DNA of 64,000 nucleotides from Alkalihalophilus pseudofirmus. GTDB lineage: Bacteria; Bacillota; Bacilli; Bacillales; Bacillaceae_D. Every line of letters begins with the position of its first letter. Within the stretch, counting starts at the first letter, position 1. Of this stretch, positions 61,656 to 64,000 are shown one piece after another. The notes below the pieces were generated by a model. It did no database searches and was not told the origin of the DNA. It worked only from the letters and a program-made list of their open reading frames with translations. The position numbers and the translations under genes are program-made. The stretch is from assembly GCF_029094545.1 (NCBI RefSeq), contig NZ_CP117835.1:1406001-1470000 (forward strand). Reading direction: 5' to 3'.

Positions 61656-62372
61656 ATGAAATGGACGATAGTTTCAATCCTGATGATAAGTATGTTTCTA
61701 GCAGGATGTATGCTTCCAGAGGAACAGAGAAGTGAAAATCAGCTGGCTTATCCAGATCAGCTGCAAGCCGTTGAACAGGCTGCAAAGCAATTTCAACAAG
61801 ATACAGGAGTCCTTCCTATTCGAAACTTCGATGAAACGACTCCCCTCTATCAACGTTATGTAGTTGATTTTAACCAGCTTGTACCAAGATATTTGCAGCA
61901 ACCTCCAGGAACGGCTTTTGAAAATGGCGGAGTCTTTCAATATGTGCTTGTTAATGTCGAAGAAGAGCCAGAAGCAAAAGTCATCGATTTAAGAAGTCAA
62001 CGTGAAATCCAGCAATTTCAACAGCGTATTAATGAATATATGCGGAAACATACGTATGCACCAGTATTAGAAATGGTGGATGTAGGGCTCTTTAAATTGG
62101 ATCATGAAGCGTTAAATTACAGCGAAGCTCCTCATGTGAGAAGCCCGTATTACGATACGTATCTGCCGCTGTTATATACGAATGATGGAGAAATTGTGAT
62201 TGATTATCGAATTGATCTTAATATGGCACTCAACGAATTCGAGCATGACTTTAAAGAAACCGAAGACATTCGCTCCATTTTAGTAGATAACTTTCCGATT
62301 GTACCTGTAAGGTCCGTTCCATATACACTTGATGAAAACGGAGAGCCTGCCTACAATATCCGGCAAGAATAA
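61656..62372 (+). CDS. yphF: YphF-like lipoprotein
   Basis: 238 residues. Lipoprotein signal peptide with lipobox LAGC (Cys18), then a soluble extracytoplasmic domain. Corresponds to B. subtilis YphF by place before spoIVA and by length; function unknown. Forty bases after yphE, so possibly in one transcript. Confidence 0.88.
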   Translation: MKWTIVSILMISMFLAGCMLPEEQRSENQLAYPDQLQAVEQAAKQFQQDTGVLPIRNFDETTPLYQRYVVDFNQLVPRYLQQPPGTAFENGGVFQYVLVNVEEEPEAKVIDLRSQREIQQFQQRINEYMRKHTYAPVLEMVDVGLFKLDHEALNYSEAPHVRSPYYDTYLPLLYTNDGEIVIDYRIDLNMALNEFEHDFKETEDIRSILVDNFPIVPVRSVPYTLDENGEPAYNIRQE

Positions 62373-62431
62373 GGTAAATAAGTAAGTGCAATTAAAGCAA
62401 GGTCACACAAATCAATAAAAAGTTGGTCTAA

Positions 62432-62477
62432 AGCCCCTTATCCATTGATATACATGTCAAAGGAAGGGGCATTTTTT
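62432..62477 (+). terminator. Terminator after yphF
   Basis: Stem AAAGCCCCTT / AAGGGGC around a long loop with an inner partial stem, then TTTTTT. Confidence 0.75.
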
Positions 62478-62638
62478 CTTTCTACCCCTTCTCGGTATAT
62501 CTATCGAGACATCTTACTTCCTAGATCTATACTTCATTGAAGGTTGTGTATGGCAGTTGCCGCTGAAATCATTCCTATTTTATTAAATCTTTCTAAGAAG
62601 GCTGATTTAGAAAATAAAATGCTTCTTTCCTGGTAGTT

Positions 62639-62667
62639 GTCATAAATAATGGACAACATCATACACA
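62639..62667 (+). promoter_or_regulatory. Candidate sigma-E promoter of spoIVA
   Basis: GTCATAAA (62639-62646), 13-base spacer and CATACACA (62660-62667) resemble the mother-cell sigma-E consensus (GKCATATT, 13-15 bp, CATACANT). SpoIVA is a known sigma-E gene. Match not perfect at the last -10 base. Confidence 0.55.
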
Positions 62668-62736
62668 TGATAGTGTCTAAGATTTACGGAAGTTTATGAT
62701 GAATCTCAAATCTTTACTCGATCGGGAGGGGATCAC

Positions 62737-64000
62737 GTGGAAAAGGTTGATATTTTTAAAGATATCGCAGAACGCACGGGCGGCGATATTTATCTAGGGG
62801 TCGTAGGTGCGGTTCGGACAGGGAAATCGACATTCATTAAGAAATTTATGGAGCTTGTCGTACTCCCGAATATCGAAAATGAATCAGAAAAGGCTCGTGC
62901 TCAAGATGAACTGCCGCAAAGTGCAGCGGGTAAAACAATCATGACGACAGAGCCGAAATTTGTACCTAACCAAGCAATTTCGATTCATGTAGATGAAGGG
63001 TTAGATGTTAATGTCCGCCTGGTGGACTGCGTTGGCTATGCTGTTCCTGGTGCTAAAGGATATGAGGACGAAAATGGTCCAAGGATGATCAATACTCCTT
63101 GGTATGAGGAGCCGATTCCATTTCAGGAAGCAGCTGAAATTGGAACAAGAAAAGTTATTCAAGAGCATTCTACTTTAGGAGTAGTGGTTACAACCGATGG
63201 TTCAATCGGGGAAATTCCTCGCTATGATTATATTGAATCAGAAACACGAGTCATTGAGGAATTAAAAGAAGTCGGAAAGCCATTTATTATGATTGTCAAC
63301 AGTGTAAGACCGCATCATCCTGACACAGAAAATCTGCGTCGTCAGCTTTCAGAAGAACATGATATTCCAGTGCTTGCGATGAGTATTGAAAGCATGACAG
63401 ATCATGACATTAACAATGTCTTAAGGGAAGTATTATTTGAATTCCCGGTACATGAAGTAAATGTTAATCTGCCGAGCTGGGTCATGGTATTAAAGGATGA
63501 TCACTGGTTAAGACAAAGTTATGAAGAATCTGTTCAGGAAACAGTGAAAGATATTAGACGATTGCGGGATGTGGATCGTGTCGTCGGACAATTTACAGAA
63601 TATGAATTTATTGATGATGCAAGGCTTGCAGGCATTGAGATGGGTCATGGGATTGCTGAGATTGATCTATATGCACCAGATGACTTATATGACCAAGTGT
63701 TAAAAGAGGTCGTTGGTGTGGAAATAAGAGGGAAAGATCACTTGCTCCAGCTCATGCAGGATTTTGCTCATGCTAAAGCTGAATACGATCAAGTAGCAGA
63801 GGCTCTAAGAATGGTGAAGCAGACAGGTTACGGCATTGCAGCCCCAGCCCTTTCTGATATGAGCTTAGATGAGCCTGAGATCATTCGTCAAGGGTCAAGA
63901 TTCGGGGTTCGTTTGAAAGCCGTCGCTCCTTCTATTCATATGATTAAAGTAGATGTAGAGAGTGAGTTTGCCCCAATTATCGGAACTGAAAAGCAAAGTG
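62737..64000 (+). CDS. spoIVA: Stage IV sporulation protein A (partial, 3' end outside the window)
   Basis: GTG start at 62737 after GGGAGGGG; 421 codons visible and still open at the edge, compared with about 492 in B. subtilis. TRAFAC-class ATPase: P-loop GVVGAVRTGKST (21-32), Walker B-like LVDCVGYAVPGAKGYEDENGPRMI, and IVNSVRPHHPDT in the sensor region. Polymerises on the forespore surface, driven by ATP hydrolysis, and forms the basement layer for the coat. Complete N-terminus; the membrane-binding C-terminal end is cut off. Confidence 0.97.
   Translation, partial: MEKVDIFKDIAERTGGDIYLGVVGAVRTGKSTFIKKFMELVVLPNIENESEKARAQDELPQSAAGKTIMTTEPKFVPNQAISIHVDEGLDVNVRLVDCVGYAVPGAKGYEDENGPRMINTPWYEEPIPFQEAAEIGTRKVIQEHSTLGVVVTTDGSIGEIPRYDYIESETRVIEELKEVGKPFIMIVNSVRPHHPDTENLRRQLSEEHDIPVLAMSIESMTDHDINNVLREVLFEFPVHEVNVNLPSWVMVLKDDHWLRQSYEESVQETVKDIRRLRDVDRVVGQFTEYEFIDDARLAGIEMGHGIAEIDLYAPDDLYDQVLKEVVGVEIRGKDHLLQLMQDFAHAKAEYDQVAEALRMVKQTGYGIAAPALSDMSLDEPEIIRQGSRFGVRLKAVAPSIHMIKVDVESEFAPIIGTEKQS

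Overview
The window looks like chromosomal DNA of a spore-forming member of the Bacillaceae (low-to-moderate GC). The evidence is many sporulation and germination genes (cotF-like coat genes, a gerA-type receptor operon, sleB-ypeB, spoVIF, spoIVA) and a long stretch whose gene order follows Bacillus subtilis: fer-ypbB-recQ-ypbD-(ypbE-like)-ypbF ... ypbG ... ypbH, gudB-ypdA, prsW, sleB-ypeB-ypfA-cmk-ypfD-fni-yphA-der-gpsA-yphE-yphF-spoIVA. Acidic, Glu-rich linkers in secreted proteins would fit an alkaliphile such as Alkalihalobacillus, but I cannot prove the genus.

Layout. 1-2.1 kb is a recombination scar: the tail of a YhgE/Pip-like membrane protein, a frameshifted minus-strand gene remnant, a 16-bp perfect hairpin and the 3' half of a broken MATE transporter gene. 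2.2-3.8 kb has a DUF421 protein and two small coat-type genes. 3.9-14.35 kb is a cobalamin riboswitch followed by one long, tightly overlapping cobalamin uptake and cobinamide salvage operon: btuF, btuC, btuD-cbiZ fusion, cbiB, cobD, cobU, cobQ/cbiP, cobS, cobC, a second short CobU-like gene and a PduO-type adenosyltransferase. 14.4-20.2 kb has a VanW protein, a gerA-gerB-gerC receptor operon with a very good sigma-G promoter match, and an M23-LysM endopeptidase. 20.3-25.3 kb has a hypothetical gene, a PHP phosphatase, serA (minus strand, with a T-box leader), a LysM-M14 peptidase and ferredoxin. 25.6-37 kb is the ypb region, interrupted by an M20 amidohydrolase, an ECF sigma/anti-sigma pair, copies of an interspersed repeat and a MerR-B12-binding regulator. 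37-42.5 kb has ddl, gudB, ypdA, ansA and prsW. 42.6-49.3 kb is a SAM-I riboswitch with metI-yitJ-metH. 49.5-64 kb is the sleB-to-spoIVA block; spoIVA runs off the end.

A theme ties several parts together. A B12-riboswitch-controlled operon imports corrinoids and rebuilds adenosylcobalamin, and the same window holds two likely B12 consumers: methionine synthase MetH (in a SAM-riboswitch operon) and a CarH-like AdoCbl-binding MerR regulator. The most interesting detail I found is in the short second CobU-like gene. Its reading frame has to start upstream of every standard start codon, at an ATT with an excellent Shine-Dalgarno sequence, which restores a P-loop that conventional ORF calling cuts off. 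I saw no CRISPR array, rRNA, tRNA, intact insertion sequence or obvious phage-defence island; most of the window is ordinary core genome.
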